Part shown: positions 22,203-35,500 of the stretch, piece by piece
How the letters are laid out: every line of letters starts with the position of its first letter
Numbering within the stretch: position 1 is the stretch's first letter
From: Gibbula magus
Taxonomy: Eukaryota > Mollusca > Gastropoda > Trochida > Trochidae
Reading direction: 5' to 3'
Length of the DNA stretch: 64,000 bases
Assembly: GCA_936450465.1 (NCBI GenBank)
Contig: OW388304.1
Coordinates: 8,500,700 to 8,564,699 of the forward strand
Position numbers and translations under genes: made by a program
The notes under the pieces: generated by a model
Told to the model about the DNA's origin: nothing
Database searches by the model: none
What the model saw: the letters and a program-made list of their open reading frames with translations, nothing else

Positions 22203-25200
22203 GTTTAAACATATTTTATTGACAGAAAGGTCAAATGGATCAGGCACAAGTGGAACCACTTACAAGGCCTTTTTTCTATAAACAATTGATTATAATTATG
22301 AAGATGTACATATTTAACAATATTATAATACATATACATTGCCGTCCAAAAGAAACGCCCACATGAATCTTTAAGATGAATTATATTACTATAACACATA
22401 ATTAATGATCGTATCAAGGTTATAATGAAACAATATTTGATATGACAATCCATTGGCCATGAACTGCACAACGACCCGTGACCACGCCCCCCAAAAACCT
22501 GCTACTTCCGGTTATTGATTTGTACAATAAGTTTATTACCATGACCACATATGCAGAGTTATCACTTTGGTATTTTGTGGACAGATGAACATTGTCAGGA
22601 GGACTTTGGTTGTATGGTCTTCGGATTTACAGAGAATGGTGCAGAAAAACTGTTTTTAAACAATGATCGAAAACTGAACAGTTACCATCTATAATGTTCC
22701 CCCTACAACATGCAAATTTATTAAACTTCGATATTTTGTTAGAAAATGATGCAACTTCATAATGTCACACTTTGGTTAACATGCTCCTGATACTTTTTCT
22801 GAAATCTCATAAAATATCTGGTGGGCGTTTCTTTTGGACGGCACTATATATCATTAAGAATAGGTGAAGGTAATTTACAGTGCAGAAATGTAACAATAAA
22901 CTATAAATATATATGAAATAAATGTATTGTAATTTACATTTAGATATGCATGTGCAGGTAATATACAGTGCAGTGTTGTGAGATAGGAATAAAAACACAT
23001 AGGTTTTGCATAATAAACATTAAAATAGGACTTGAATAATTGACACATCAAATGACAAAAATAATTAATATACATGGAATATTTCATATAAATTGGCAGA
23101 AACAAATGTAAACATTATACTAAAAGCACAAGGACATGTAACAAGAAATATAGAATATCATCAAAATCTATTGCTTTTGTGGATAAAATCTTGAACAAAT
23201 TTGAATATTATGATATTTAATTCTGTACTTAGATTGGTATTTCCTCTCAAAATTAGTTCTAATGTTGGGTTAAACCCGAGATCTAATATATTTGAAATTA
23301 AGCATTGCCTTTCATTATGATAAAGTTTACATTCCAAAAAATAATGATATACATTTTCGCAAGGACATCCGCATACACAGGCAATAACATTTGATAAATT
23401 TACTCTGAATAGGTCATCATTTAAACTACTACATCTATTTCTTAATCTTGCGTGTATGATACTTAGTCTTCTGTTTTTACTGTTATAAAATGATGGGGCT
23501 TTCTGGAAAGTGGAAGTTATGGCTGTTTTAAATTCTGAAGTAGACTGTAGAGACTTGATGTTATCATTCAACTTATTCCATGATCTGACTGTATGTATAA
23601 TGAATGATTTTTTAAATGAAGACGTTCTAGCTGATGGTTGTATAAAATTACACTTATTTCGTAAATTAAAGCTAGAAACAGAAGAAACATGCTATGGTAC
23701 TAATTCAGATAGGTAAGAAGGACATTTTTTTGTTATTATTTTGTGAAACAGGGTCATTTTTTTCTCATGTCGCCTTTGTTTCAATGGTGCCCAGCCGGTT
23801 TCAAAATATAATGTATCTCTAGACGTGAATTTGGTTAATCCAGTTACTATTCTAGCAGCTTCAAGTTGAATAAGTTCCAATTTGTTATCATTAAATGCTG
23901 AACAGTTGTCCCATAGTTCAGAGGCATATTCAAGAATGGGTCTAATGAAAATTTGATATATAGTGGATAGATTGTGACTACTTAACTTAAATTTTAGCTT
24001 TCTCAAGGCTGATACCATTTTACTGGCTGAGCATGAAATTTTCTCAATATGGTCGTTCCATTTAACGTCATTGGATAACATAACACCAAGGTGTTTATGA
24101 CTTTTCACGTTTTCTATTATAGTATTATTATAATAAAACACAGGGTATTCATACTTATGCTTATGTGTAAAGAGGACGCTCTTAGACTTAGCGGGATTAA
24201 AATCGACTAGCCATGTTCTTGCCCATTTGTCAAGAGCTATTAAATCCTAAATCAGGAGCTGATGAACCAATACAAGTATCATCTGCAAATAAACGTGAAA
24301 GACTTTCTAATTCTTTGTTCATGTCATTGATGTAGACAAGAAATAAAAAGGGACCTAGCACTGAACCCTGCGGGACTCCTGCATATAAGTATCTTTTTCT
24401 TGAGAGACTACCATTGACAAAAACATGTTGGTAACGATCACTTAAATAACTTTTTAACCATTCAAGAAGTGAACCAGAAATGCCGCATTGTTTGAGCTTG
24501 AACACCAGTCCTTTGTGCCATACTCTATCAAAGGCTTTAGAGATATCACAGAATACCATACAGAAGTATTTTTGTTCATCAATGGACTTGCATATATTAT
24601 GATAAATCTCAATTAGTTGAAATGTTGTACAGTTGTTAGGTAGAAAACCTGATTGATGTTTGCACAATAAATTGTTATCTATAAAATAACTGTACATTCG
24701 CTTAAAAATCAAGCGTTCAAACAATTTGCTAATACAAGATAGTAGTGAAATTGGCCTGTAATTTGAGGGCCGATACCTGTCACCCTTTTTGAAAAGGGGC
24801 ATAACATGTGCTTGCTTCGATTGTGAGGGGAAGTTACCCTGTTCAATTGATAAGTTGAACAACAAACACAGTGGTGCTGCAATTGAAAGTGAAATATGTT
24901 TTAATAGTCTATGATTTATGTTATCAGGTCCGCTCGCCTTGTTCACCGGGAGACTCTTTATAAGATCAGATAGTTGATCATCACATAATTTAGAAAAGGG
25001 TGGTAACTTGGCATCTTTGTCATTAACGTTTGCTACGGAAACAAAATAATCATTTAAAGCCTCTGCTTTTTCATAGTCAGAAAATGTGTTTGGTGAATCC
25101 TAGTTATCAGTGACCAAAGGAGGGATAACTGTAGTATTTGATCCTTTTGTGAGGAATCTAACTAATTTCCAGTAATTGTTCTGGTTTTCTGTTAACTGCG

Positions 25201-25435
25201 ACGTCAATACTTCGTCTAAATTTGAGTAAAATTCTTCTTTTGCTGCTTTCTTAATATTATTGAATTTATTTCTTTGTTTCTTGTACTTCATAAGATCACG
25301 AGTGGCGTTAGTACGTTTGTATATTTTTCTTAACCTTATTTTGTTTCTTAATTCTTTTCTGATAACATTATTGAACCATGGTTTATCGTTGGGTCTTATG
25401 GTTACAGTTCGGCTTGGTATGCAAAGCTTGACATA
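22203..25435 (-). pseudogene. Non-LTR retrotransposon, 5'-truncated, nearly intact reverse transcriptase (LINE D)
   Basis: On the minus strand the frame begins just after where an endonuclease domain would end ('PSRTVTIRPNDKPWFN'). It continues through 'NKASGPDNINHRLLKHIS', 'NYRPISLLSCISKLFERL', 'HQSGFLPNN', 'DISKAFDRVWHKGL', 'GVPQGSVLGPFLF' and the catalytic 'RLFADDTC' (near 24280). The thumb follows ('HLGVMLSNDVKWNDHI'), then a C-terminal Cys/His knuckle 'CGCPCENVYHYFLEC' and the end near 23161. I see only three lesions: a stop near 25097, a frameshift near 24240 and a stop near 23703, so the copy is fairly young. The 3' UTR continues beyond a nested MITE to an AATAAAATATGTTTAAACC end at about 22203. 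Jockey/CR1-like in style. Confidence 0.92.
22337..22846. mobile_element. MITE (Tc1/mariner-like ends) nested in the LINE D 3' UTR
   Basis: Inverted ends reading 'TGCCGTCCAAAAGAAACGCC' inward from both sides, with TA on each flank (22335-22336 and 22847-22848). About 510 bp, no coding. The sequence on either side, read together, gives a continuous LINE 3' UTR. Confidence 0.85.
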
Positions 25436-26704
25436 AAAAATGAAAGCAATATATATATAATATAATATTTACCAATAAATCACTCTCGGTGCTGTTTGTT
25501 TTCTTAGACATTGAAAGGGAACAACTGAATGGATATTGTCCCACATGATACCCTTATTCGCCTGACACTGACACTGTATCGTCCAAGAAGGATAAAGAAG
25601 TTATTAAGCAATAAATATACGCAAGGCTTATCAGAAAAGACGTAATAAATGTTTTGATTGAACTGACCAACGCCAATGTCAAGACACATTTCAACAGACA
25701 ATATATAGCGAATACCATCGAGTGACGTCAACATTTGACGTTATCACGAGGTTCAGTCTCGCGTGATTTAACATTGCCACTGAAAGCAAGGTGGTCATTA
25801 TCAATGTAAAAACGACAAGTTTTCCAATTATCAAATTAGCATCTCCATGGTACATAAGTTCAGTTTTACATTTAACCAGAGACCGTATATAATAATTTAT
25901 TTTATGCTCTCTGTTGATCAATTCTCCGCCGCAGAAGCTACGCAAATCACCTCCTTTCTCTTGGTTAGAAATTGAGAATCTTGATTGGTTGCATTTACAG
26001 TTAGTAGTGGTTTTTTAATTTTAATTTTTGCCCCTAGAAGTTAATAAAGATGGGAAGAAATGACAGCAATGACCTCTGTGGAGAGTGAATGCAACTTCCG
26101 TTGAAAATTGCATTTTTAAAAATGATTTAAGAAATTATTTATCATATGCATAAAAAACGCGGGAAATATGGCCCTTTGACCAGGGGAATAACGTGTGTTT
26201 AGTTACCTCTTCGTGGAGAGAATGTAGTTGAACCAGCTCGTTTGTCAAACCAGCAATAATTATCAGTCGACGCAGAGTGCATGCTTTGACTTCAGGTGTA
26301 AAATAATGATTATTATCCAACAAAATTATCTTCTCATCTGTGACTAATCACATCTATTGTTATCATGTTGTTATTTATGCAGAGAATTCCCACTTAAAAG
26401 CTCGACCGATTTCTGTAAATTATTCTCTTCTTCAGCTTCAATCAGGTTGTAAACTATTGCCAATGAAGCATAGACTTGGGCACACCCGACTCCTTATAGA
26501 GTGGACTCGCTCTAAACCGGATTGCACAGTTTCGTGTACATACACATAATCAATATACTATTAGTGGGAGTAAAGAGCATTACTATGCATTACTACCCTC
26601 TGCATGTAAACATAAATTGTAAAATACACAACAAAAATAACTAGGTAAGTACCATCTTGAACACAGCCCTTGTATTCAATATATGTTATATGTTGTATTC
26701 AATA
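25436..26704. other. No gene recognised
   Basis: AT-rich DNA between two LINE copies on opposite strands. Open frames at 25504-25945 (minus) and 26340-26549 (plus) have no recognisable domain. A (TA)-rich patch lies near 25449-25465. Confidence 0.4.
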
Positions 26705-27793
26705 TATATCATTAAGTGGATAAGTGAATTTCTCACAAACAGGACACAATCTGTTCGTGTAAATAATTGTCTATCTTCAACTGTTACTGTCAATACTGGC
26801 GCTCCACAAGGATGCGTGCTGTCACCTGTATTATTTATTACATATACAAATGATTGTGTTGCAAAAGATCCATCCTGTTCAATTGTGAAGTTTGCTGATG
26901 ACGCTGCTCTCATTGCTCTGTTAAATGATTCTCATGAAGATGGATATCGATCAGAGATTTCGAATTTGTTGAATTGGTGCCATGACAACTTTCTTCAAAT
27001 AAATGTGAAGAAAACAAAGGAAATGATATTCGATTTCAGATCCAGGGAAACCCTGTTAGAACCTATTGATATGAGTGATACTCCTGTTGAAATCGTGTCG
27101 AAATACAAATATCTCGGTACCATTATTGATGATAAATTGAATTGGAAAAGTAACACTGAAGCTGTGTACAAAAAGTGTCAACAGAGACTGTATTTTATGA
27201 GGAAATTAAGATCATTTGATGTTGATGTGAAATTATTGAAAGTTTTTTACACATGTTATGTACAAAGTGTTTTGTCCTTCGGCATGCAATGTTGGTTCGG
27301 TTCCCTCAGTCTTCAAGATAAAAACAAATTAAACAGGATTGTTAATATAAGCTCAAAACTTGTTGGTACCATCCTTGATCACCCGGCGTCAATAAATGAA
27401 GACAAAATAGTATCACACGCTCGGAAGATTATTTCAGATCCATCACATGTCCTGCACTCACAGTATTCACTTTTGCCATCCGGAAAACGTTTTAATATGC
27501 CTTTTCACAAATCCAACAGAACTCGGAAATCATTTATGCCCTCAAGTATTTCCATTCTAAATAAACAGTCCGCATGAGAAATTTCAGATTCCAATACCAA
27601 TTTTAGAACTTATCGAGTTGTACAATTATATGTGTTGTGTGAATGTGTGTTTTTGTTTTTAAAAATTCTATGTTTAATAATCATGTATTATATAAATTTG
27701 GTATACATTTCATGTCATGCTCTGTTGGATGTAAGAAGAATTCCCTTTTGGGTAATAAAGTGTTATCTTATCTTATCTTATCTTATCTTAACA
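26705..27793 (+). mobile_element. 5'-truncated LINE with Rex1/CR1-like reverse transcriptase C-terminal half (LINE F)
   Basis: The frame from 26705 to 27577 reads 'WISEFLTNRTQSVRVNN', 'NTGAPQGCVLSPVLF', the catalytic 'KFADDAALIALL' (26888-26923), 'LQINVKKTKEMIFDF' and 'YKYLGTIIDDKLNWKSN'. It ends with the typical 'SLLPSGKRFNMPFHKSNRTRKSF' segment before a TGA. The 3' end is 'taataaagtg' followed by (TTATC)n at 27762-27791, a short-tandem tail typical of CR1-like elements. The intact frame across about 290 codons indicates a recent insertion, but the fingers half and the endonuclease are absent. Confidence 0.9.
27762..27791 (+). repeat. (TTATC)n tail of LINE F
   Basis: About six pentanucleotide copies immediately after the poly(A)-like 'gtaataaag' of the LINE 3' end. 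Confidence 0.9.
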
Positions 27794-28036
27794 GTGAAGA
27801 CACATACTGAATACAAAACACATAGATACGTACACGTACTCTGTGGGTAACCACACGGTGTGACAGCAGCAGGCAATTCGATAATACATTATTATCACGC
27901 ACGGCTCGCTACTTCCAGCCGGTGATTGCAGGTTTCACAGCAGTGATTTTAATGGAAACATTTTATTCAGTCAAGAAAAGGTTGGGTACAAGTTATCAAA
28001 CTTATAAAAGCCCTTTCAAGATGATTACAACTTTGA

Positions 28037-28171
28037 AATCACCGCGATGCATAAACACCATGGTATTGATGGATTTCTCCCTGCAATAATACTAGAAGTC
28101 GTGATTTAAGTCAAATATTCTTGAAAGCAGGGTTAAATCCCAAATTGCCTCACCTCACCTCAATAATACCT
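28037..28171 (+). repeat. tRNA-derived SINE, diverged 3' half
   Basis: This is the only copy reading on the plus strand. It keeps 'aatcaccgcgatgcat', 'ttctccctgcaataat', 'ttcttgaaagcagggttaaa' and the tail 'gcctcacctcacctca'. The head is lost. Confidence 0.8.
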
Positions 28172-28978
28172 GAATTCATAATTCAAAGTAAGTGTTATAT
28201 TGTTGATAATAACATGTTAACTATATACAACATCAAACAATTATAGCCATTGGCTTATCACGTATTCACTCAAGCAAAGCTTATACATCCCACTTTACTT
28301 GAAGAGATCACCCCTTTAAGAACATTGACTTGATATCCACGACTGTGGATACAAGCACAGGCTGATCTTCGACAGTGGCCTTCTTGGTTGTTTTCTCTTT
28401 CATAACATTGCTTTATATTATTTCAAGCTGAGGGTTACTTTTAGTTACATTTGAAAGTTCCAATCCATGCATATAGTTTGTTATGCCATTTGTTCAAGTG
28501 AACAATGACCCAAGCGATACAACTTGCCATGTTCGTCCCATAGAAGTTACTCAAGTCATATATTTCCAAGTAGCCATATATAGCAGCATATGAGGTAAGA
28601 CGATGGACCTGATCTTTGCAATTGAGTGTGATTTCTAATGCAATGTATTGTTCTATATCTATATGTAAAAATTAGCCTGACTAAAATCAGACGCGTTTTT
28701 CCGACGTACATGGAAGTGTAGTTTTAGTTTAGTTTTATATCGATTCACAACCACGATCTCCACATGTGCCTTGCTGGTTGGACAATGAAGAAGAAGGTAG
28801 ACACATACTTTTTGTAATAGATGCAACCTTTAAGCAGATACTAGCAAGTCATGCACGTGACGTCGCTTCTATAGCACGAAAGAAATTTACTGTTCTTTTA
28901 ATTTCTTCTTCTCATCATCTTCTTCGGCATATCAATGAAGTTATTTAACAATATAGTGTGTTTTTGAATAATCATTAT
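28172..28978. other. No gene recognised
   Basis: Mixed unique DNA. A 60-residue open frame (28766-28948) has 'ASHARDVASIARKKFTVLL' but no family that I recognise. Nothing else is supported. Confidence 0.35.
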
Positions 28979-29125
28979 GTATACTCACTGTTGATAATTC
29001 ACCGTAGCCAGGGGGATATAAAGACCGGTGAGTTATCAACGGTGAGTATAAATAATAACGTTTACTAAAAAACGTATTATATACTTTTGTTGATAACTCA
29101 CCGTAGACAGAATGCCACTGGAGGT
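28979..29125. repeat. Inverted and direct copies of a 25 bp sequence
   Basis: 'tatactcactgttgataatt' plus 'caccg' (28979 onward) faces its reverse complement at about 29025-29049 with two mismatches. A third copy in the first orientation begins near 29081. The pair could form a hairpin and may be the edge of a small element next to the MITE at 29155. Confidence 0.65.
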
Positions 29126-29154
29126 GGCCTGCGAGGCAACCCATTAGAGCAGCA

Positions 29155-29450
29155 ACCCCTGGGACACTCTATCAGAGAAATCTGTGTTCAAATTATCCGC
29201 CCTTGGCCTGCGTGGGTCAATCAAACTGCTATGCAGCTTGGACCTGCGAACCAATGACAATTCATATCACTTCGTTGCCAAGCACGCACCTCGTCGGTGC
29301 GGTCATTTTGTTAGCCATCCGACCTCGATTATCTCCCTTGACCATTTCCGTTTTATCCTATCGAACATTTTCACTAGTTAATCATTTCGTCAAGACAACC
29401 AAGGGCGGGTAATTTCAGTACACATTTCTGTGATCGAGTGTCCCAGGGGT
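29155..29450. mobile_element. MITE with ~50 bp inverted repeats
   Basis: The ends 'cccctgggacactc' ... 'cagagaaat' ... 'cgcccttgg' (29156-29206) and their complement (29396-29449) match along about 50 bp with a few changes. Total about 296 bp, non-coding. The flanking duplication was not resolved. Open frames across it are accidental. Confidence 0.8.
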
Positions 29451-31013
29451 GATAAAGTGGAGAGTAATGGAGCATATATAAAACCCTTGGTAACCGAGGA
29501 TGGTGGTTTAGCCGCATCGCAAAAAGGTCTATGTGAGGCCTGCCGAACTGAAGCAAATTGAATTTTAAAACTTTTCAAATTTTCCGATGTACTTTTGGTG
29601 AAAAACAACTCTGAAGATATTTGATACTAAGAGCTGAAACTTGGATTTCTATTTAGCTGCAGCATTGTGAAACAACACGTTTGTTACTGTTTAAGCGAAC
29701 TCTCACTTTCAACATGACCTTTCAAGCTTTACGAGATAAAAGCTTAGATTAAAATAATAAAATATAAATAATAAATAATAAAATTAATCGTGAACAGTCA
29801 TTTCCGGTCGTGAGAAAAAGACCAAAGATGAGGCTTCCATATTTTAACATAGGAAAAAAGGTTGTATGCTTTACATCATAACCCCTTAACGGTGAAAAAT
29901 ACTGTCATTGCGTAAGTTTAAGAGTGAAACTTAAGAAATATATTTGTCTAGTCATTAAATATATTTTCTCGTAATTAACCTTAGTGAAACCGAGTTTACC
30001 CGAAAAAAGGAAGAGCTCTGGGGATGTTGCAGATGTGCGTCGACCAACAACGATGTTGCCAATGCGTTTGGATATCACCGTATGACAATCATTAGGTCTA
30101 TCAGGCCTATCAGCGGTGACTCCATTCTGAAGATAGCGCTGGCGAAGTCGTGAAGTCTTGATACCATAGCATTTACATCATGAACAAAGGCATCAAATAT
30201 TCTAGAATATTGTGTTCTGTAATAAGTATTGATATACATCTGGATATACATGCAACTAGCTCAGAATCAACCCGAGAATGATTATTTTGCGTTACTGTAG
30301 ACACTTGCAATACGGTAGTCTCGACAGCATGATGATCTTTCCAGTCTTCTGTGTCTGTATCCATATAATCAGTGTCAAGCACTTTCTTTCGACATTTGTT
30401 TTTCAACTGGGTTGGGTCCCGAAATTGATCAGTTTTGAACAGTTTCCATTTAATTATGTTAACAATATTAACTTGTTTCAACCCTTGAATAACTTTAGTT
30501 TACAATCGCTACATTTTTTAAATATTCCATGTAATATACTTGTATAGTTTAGAATTTAAACATTTCGAAGCCAGTCAATTGTCGTCAGGGAATACGCGAA
30601 AATGCGCTTTTCTGCATTAAAACAGAAAATCAAGGACATATTTGGTGTAATTTTTAAGTTGAAAAGGATAATTTAGGACTGCCATCAAAGTTAAGGCTTT
30701 CACAGATTGATCGAAGCCGAGATATTAGCAAAATTAAAAACTGTGCCCATTGGTGGCAGTTGCTCCATCACTGTCCAGTTTGTTGAAACATTTAACAATT
30801 TGGCTAGTTGCAATGCAGGTATTTGATACCCTTTTGTCCACTTGGTAGGGGTCAATGTTACATAAAAACATGTCACGTGAATTGACTATCCGCTGCTGTT
30901 TTCCACATAGATCTAATATCGTTAATAATTTAATTGGTAAACTAAAGTACTGACGGAAATGTATTTTGGTGTAAATATTGAAACAACAAAATAGTACAAT
31001 TTTAACATATATA
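29451..31013. other. Mostly unannotated; contains a possible Tc1 transposase scrap
   Basis: AT-rich sequence. Apart from the fragment at 30023-30110 I found no gene. The frames 30173-30547 on both strands overlap each other and show no known motif. Confidence 0.35.
30023..30110 (+). pseudogene. Possible Tc1-type transposase helix-turn-helix relic
   Basis: 'GMLQMCVDQQRCCQ' in one frame continues as 'NAFGYHRMTIIRSI' in another. This parallels the start of Tc1-like transposases, where a GML(Q)...Q..VA..F..H..TI.RL motif forms the DNA-binding HTH. The piece is about 90 bp, frameshifted, and has no catalytic part. It could be a chance resemblance. Confidence 0.3.
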
Positions 31014-31966
31014 GGGGAGACCGGGGCAGGTTCGTCCCCTTTTCACCAAAATAAATGTAATGGGTTGGCTAAATGACATATCCTTGCGCTTGTTTGTTAA
31101 CGTATTGAGAGACATCTTAACTGTCTTGTTCACAATGGCTAATATTATAACTTTCATTATAACAGGTTCGGCTACCCCCAGGGGCAGGTTTGGGCAAAAC
31201 GGGGCATGTTCGGCCCTAATCAGTTAAAATAGAGGCAACAGCTGACTAGATTATTCTCATATATTTCCGATAAAAGACGACATACATTCACTTTGTATAG
31301 ATATAGTTTATTATCATGTAGATTCAGTATTCATTTTATGAATTAAGAATTGATGTGCAGGGCCGAACGTACCCCAAGAAAGAAACAGATCTGATTATAC
31401 AATCGACTGAAATGTGAACTAATTACCGCTCCCTTCTCGTTATTAATAAATAATGTTTTAAAAAACAGTACCATGAACAAATATGCATATTTGTTAGTCG
31501 CACAAAGGAGAACTGAGTCAAAATTCCCAATGAACATCAATCACATTTATGATATATGTATCCAAACGTGCCCCGTCAGTAGGGGCCGAACGTGCCCCAG
31601 ACCCACATGTCCCATTTATGTTACCTCTGCGATAATACACAGCCACCATACCCACATTACATAATCATTACATATACCCCTTGCCATGTTGGTTCACCTC
31701 CATTGAGGAACACAAACATAAGTACAGGCAATATTTGTCAATAACAAACTGAATTGAAGGGGGAAATATTACTCTACTGAATGAAAAACGGTTTTTCTTT
31801 CACAGATCGCAAATAACATGTGGAACCGCCACCATTTGGTTATGTGTACATGAGTTATGTCACGTGGTTGCTTGGGAATCACCAACTGAAGTTAAAGTGA
31901 CCACCTAACAAAATTTACAGAGCAAAGACGAACGTGCCCCGGGGCCGAAAATGCCCCGGTCTCCCC
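31014..31966. mobile_element. Inverted-repeat element with repeated GGGGCA-type motifs
   Basis: Both ends read 'GGGGAGACCGGGGCA' inward and are flanked by TA (31012-31013 and 31967-31968). The 953 bp interior is AT-rich, except for several copies of a motif like 'gggccgaacgtgcccc' (31361, 31567, 31585, 31931) and an inverted cluster near 31165-31215. No transposase is present. Non-autonomous, probably mobilised by a TA-targeting transposase (inference). Confidence 0.85.
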
Positions 31967-32026
31967 TACTCATGTACTCGTACTATATGTTTCTTCTACA
32001 AATTATTGTTTTGAACAGAATCATTT

Positions 32027-32560
32027 GTGTTGTTACTACATATTGACATATTGCTATGTAGAATGAAACGATGTTGTGGTGCGCATAAGACTAAATTTTC
32101 ATGTGAAGTGGCCCCTATAAGAGTAGAGACTGGAAGATACCCGAACTTACATCACAGCGAGAGATATTGTTTTAACTGTCTTAATCAAGTGGAAGACGAA
32201 ATTCATGCTCTATTTTACTGCACCGCTTACACCACTATCGGGGGAAACCTTTTTAACTCATGTCGTAGAAACTTATCTAAATTTAGTTCAATTTCTTGTA
32301 AAGAAATGTTTAATTACATTTTGAATTCCAATAATCAAATAAATATATGATATTTAACTTTTTGTAAATCAGCTTTTAACACATTTGTGATAAGCTGTTT
32401 AATTTGTATGTCTGTTCAAACATACATGGCGCTGAAATCGTTATTTCAGAACGGTTTTTGGAAATAATGTTTGACATTGCAATTAAATGTTTATGAATTA
32501 TGGAAACTAAATTTTATTTTTCAGAAACATGAACATGTAATGTTTCAAATGTTTTAATTT
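32027..32560 (+). pseudogene. C-terminal remnant and 3' UTR of a LINE (LINE G)
   Basis: The frame 'VAPIRVETGRYPNLHHSERYCF' then 'CLNQVEDEIHALFYC' is the C-terminal zinc-knuckle region of a LINE ORF2, where E-T-G-R-Y and C..C...EDE.H.L..C are usual. The protein ends at 32350. The following 200 bp contain 'ctgttcaaacatacatggcg', a 3' UTR shared with 3810-3930. All catalytic domains are missing. Confidence 0.75.
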
Positions 32561-35500
32561 AAATTATTTGACATCAAGAGAAATGGATTTGTTCCATTCG
32601 TTTATAACATTAAAATATCATGCATTTCTTTTGCCGCTTCGTTTAATTCATGTTATGGAATTTGACTCCATGATAACTTAAAGCATATAGATTTGCTTGG
32701 AACTAAAATTCTATATTATTAGCTATTTGAAGTCATGATCCTGCTTCTACGTCGTTCAGAATTAATTATGCAAAAGAAACATATCAGCTTACCATATATA
32801 AACTGGTATATGACTAAGTAGATCTCGTATTTTCATGTTGTAACGAAGACTATAAAACCACACGTGACGTTTATTAAAAGGTTACACCAACTGAATTTAT
32901 GCTAAAATATCGCTTGATATGGAGTTACTACGCCATAATGTCGTATGAGCCTAATTTGGTTTAGTTATCGGATACTGTTTCAAGTTTACCAATATATTTT
33001 TTTTTTTAAAGATACAAATAGGAAATGAGGCATGTGACATCGGATATTTATTGTCGTCAGAATGAGTGGCAGTGTAATTAGTTGAAAATTAGACCTAAAA
33101 AAATAGCTTACAGGTCAGATTAGATGTATAAATGATTTATGAATGTAAAGATACGTTGAAACAAATATGATGTTTTCTAATGGAAATAAGGATGAATGAG
33201 AACAAGTTCTATGGATAGTCAACATCTTTATTAATATTGCCATAAGTGCGACGTTTCGATGCAGATACTAGCACCGTTATCAAGCAAGTGATACATATCA
33301 TGACAACCAGGAGAATATATACAATTGTGGTAAATATGTTTACATTTAATTGCATTGATGAACATGATGGTTAAACAATTGATATGTTTGATGTACATGG
33401 TTGTAACAACATTTTTAAGGAAGGAAAGAGTATACACAAGAAATTGGGTTGATGTACATTGATATGAATAGTTGTGATGATGGACAATAGATGGATACTA
33501 TGGAAGCCAGATTGAGCCATAGAGGATTACTGGTGATTGGATTTAATTAGATCATGATAGGCTTGGGGTACATAAAATGCCTCTCAAAGAAGGAACTAAG
33601 GATGACCTCACAAACTGGCAAAGAAACAGTCATATTCAATCAATACATATAGTTCTAAAACGAAATATATAACTGACACCGTTGTCTACGACCCAAATCC
33701 CAAATGTATGATCCCCATTGACATTGAGTCTGTACATAACCATATTTCCGGGGGTTTTCGTTCTTGAATAAGACAAAATCGGTTTTAGGTCATGGTCACT
33801 GATGTCCTTATCTGGGGCCATAGTGTCACACAATCTACAATTAACAATCCCAATTGGCTAAAGAGTCTTCACACAACATCTTAGCCTTCTAGCATCTTTC
33901 TGTCTGGTGAAGACAAAACAAGATTTTTAGGTCATTACCTGTGAGGCACTTGATTTTCACATTAAAGGAGTTATTATTCAGAATATCTTCCTGTTCATGT
34001 AGCTGTTCCGAATATAACAATTTCATAAAACACTAAATACACAATACACAAAAGGGGGATTACTCATGTGAATAATTTGTTTAAACCTAGGTTGTGAGAT
34101 GTGTGAGAGCTTTTTCTAAAGCTACCGTGCAAGGTTGGATGAAGGATAGATAGGTAACGAATTCATGAAATAAAGGACTTTCCAAACATGAACTGAACAA
34201 GTTTAATGAAGGAGTCAGACTTACACGGACACGTTCATCATTTAAAGCTTGGAAAATAGATATTCAACGCCATTGAACAGTGAGTATGAATAGAATCGTT
34301 ATTGCCTTTTTAAAATCAAATATTGCATCAATATGTTAAATCAATCACTACCAGTCGGTGGAATAAGTAATGATGGATGTTTAAACTAAGTATTACACAT
34401 AATAATAAATGTATATTGTAACCATTACGTCAATTTTACGATGAACGACACTTAGTGGGTCTAGTTTTAACGCGAAACTAATTTAGTTTTGTTAACTTAC
34501 TCAAGCCAGTTGGTTCAATATTTCTGTTTTCAAGCACATGGGGTAAATACAAGATGGACTGATTTACGTTCAGTCTCAGTAATAGCTTTTGTTTCAAATG
34601 CTTGACAAAAACATTCGATGATCTTCTATCAATATTAGAAAATGATAATCTTAATACACATGCTGAAAAATTGATTGCGCTAGGTATATTTTGTTCAACA
34701 TATGCATGGCGAAGAATGACATATATAATCTTCAAGAGGTACACTATCAAGAGAGTAATACAACTATGTTACTATGATTTCGTTGAATATTTACATGATA
34801 AGTGTGCTGTTGAAAGCTACGTAGTATGTACAATGCAAGTTAAACAAGATATATTGTCATTTTTATTTGAAGCAGAAAATAAGGATTTGAACTGTATGTA
34901 CATGAATTTATATTTCACTTTGCTAAGTGCTACAATGAAGGATATAGTTCATGTCTAATATATTCCGGTACATGTTAGTCACAAAGCATGCCGAATAGAT
35001 TAATTTGTCATGTCACAATCAATGCAAAGGTTTTGTTGTCTTTGAAGTTGAAGTTCCTACTTACTGGACTATTAGCGTTATTACTCGCTTTAGGGAGCGG
35101 CATTCAGAAAAGTAAAGATTTGCTTGTTTGCCAATCGCGTCACTATCTTGTGAATAAATACGTTTAAACCATTAGCGTTATTACTCACCCGTTGAGAATA
35201 TCGCAATTTAATTTAATATCGCTTTCGCTCGTTAAATACAAACCACTCACTCGTTTCATAAATATGCTATTAAACGGAACGTCGTTAAGTATTCTTTATT
35301 TTTTTTTATTGATGTTGTATTTAACAACCTCTACAGACTAGACTGTTTGGTAGTCTTATTGAATTATTATTGAAATGTCACAATGAATACAAATCCGGAG
35401 GACTAGGAATAACTTTGCATATTTCATATGTGAACAAACCCAGTCAGTTATTGATTAGCTGACTGTTCAGCTGTTGGTACGTAGGAAAAGACTTACAGAG

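Noticed and set aside
33225..33300. Penelope-like element 3' end
   Set aside because: The 'gcatcgaaacgtcgcac' phrase is suggestive, but no reverse transcriptase or GIY-YIG coding is nearby, so it is only noted within the spacer.
34602..34958. 118-residue open frame
   Set aside because: No recognisable domain, no splice sites or promoter, and the opposite strand is open over the same interval.
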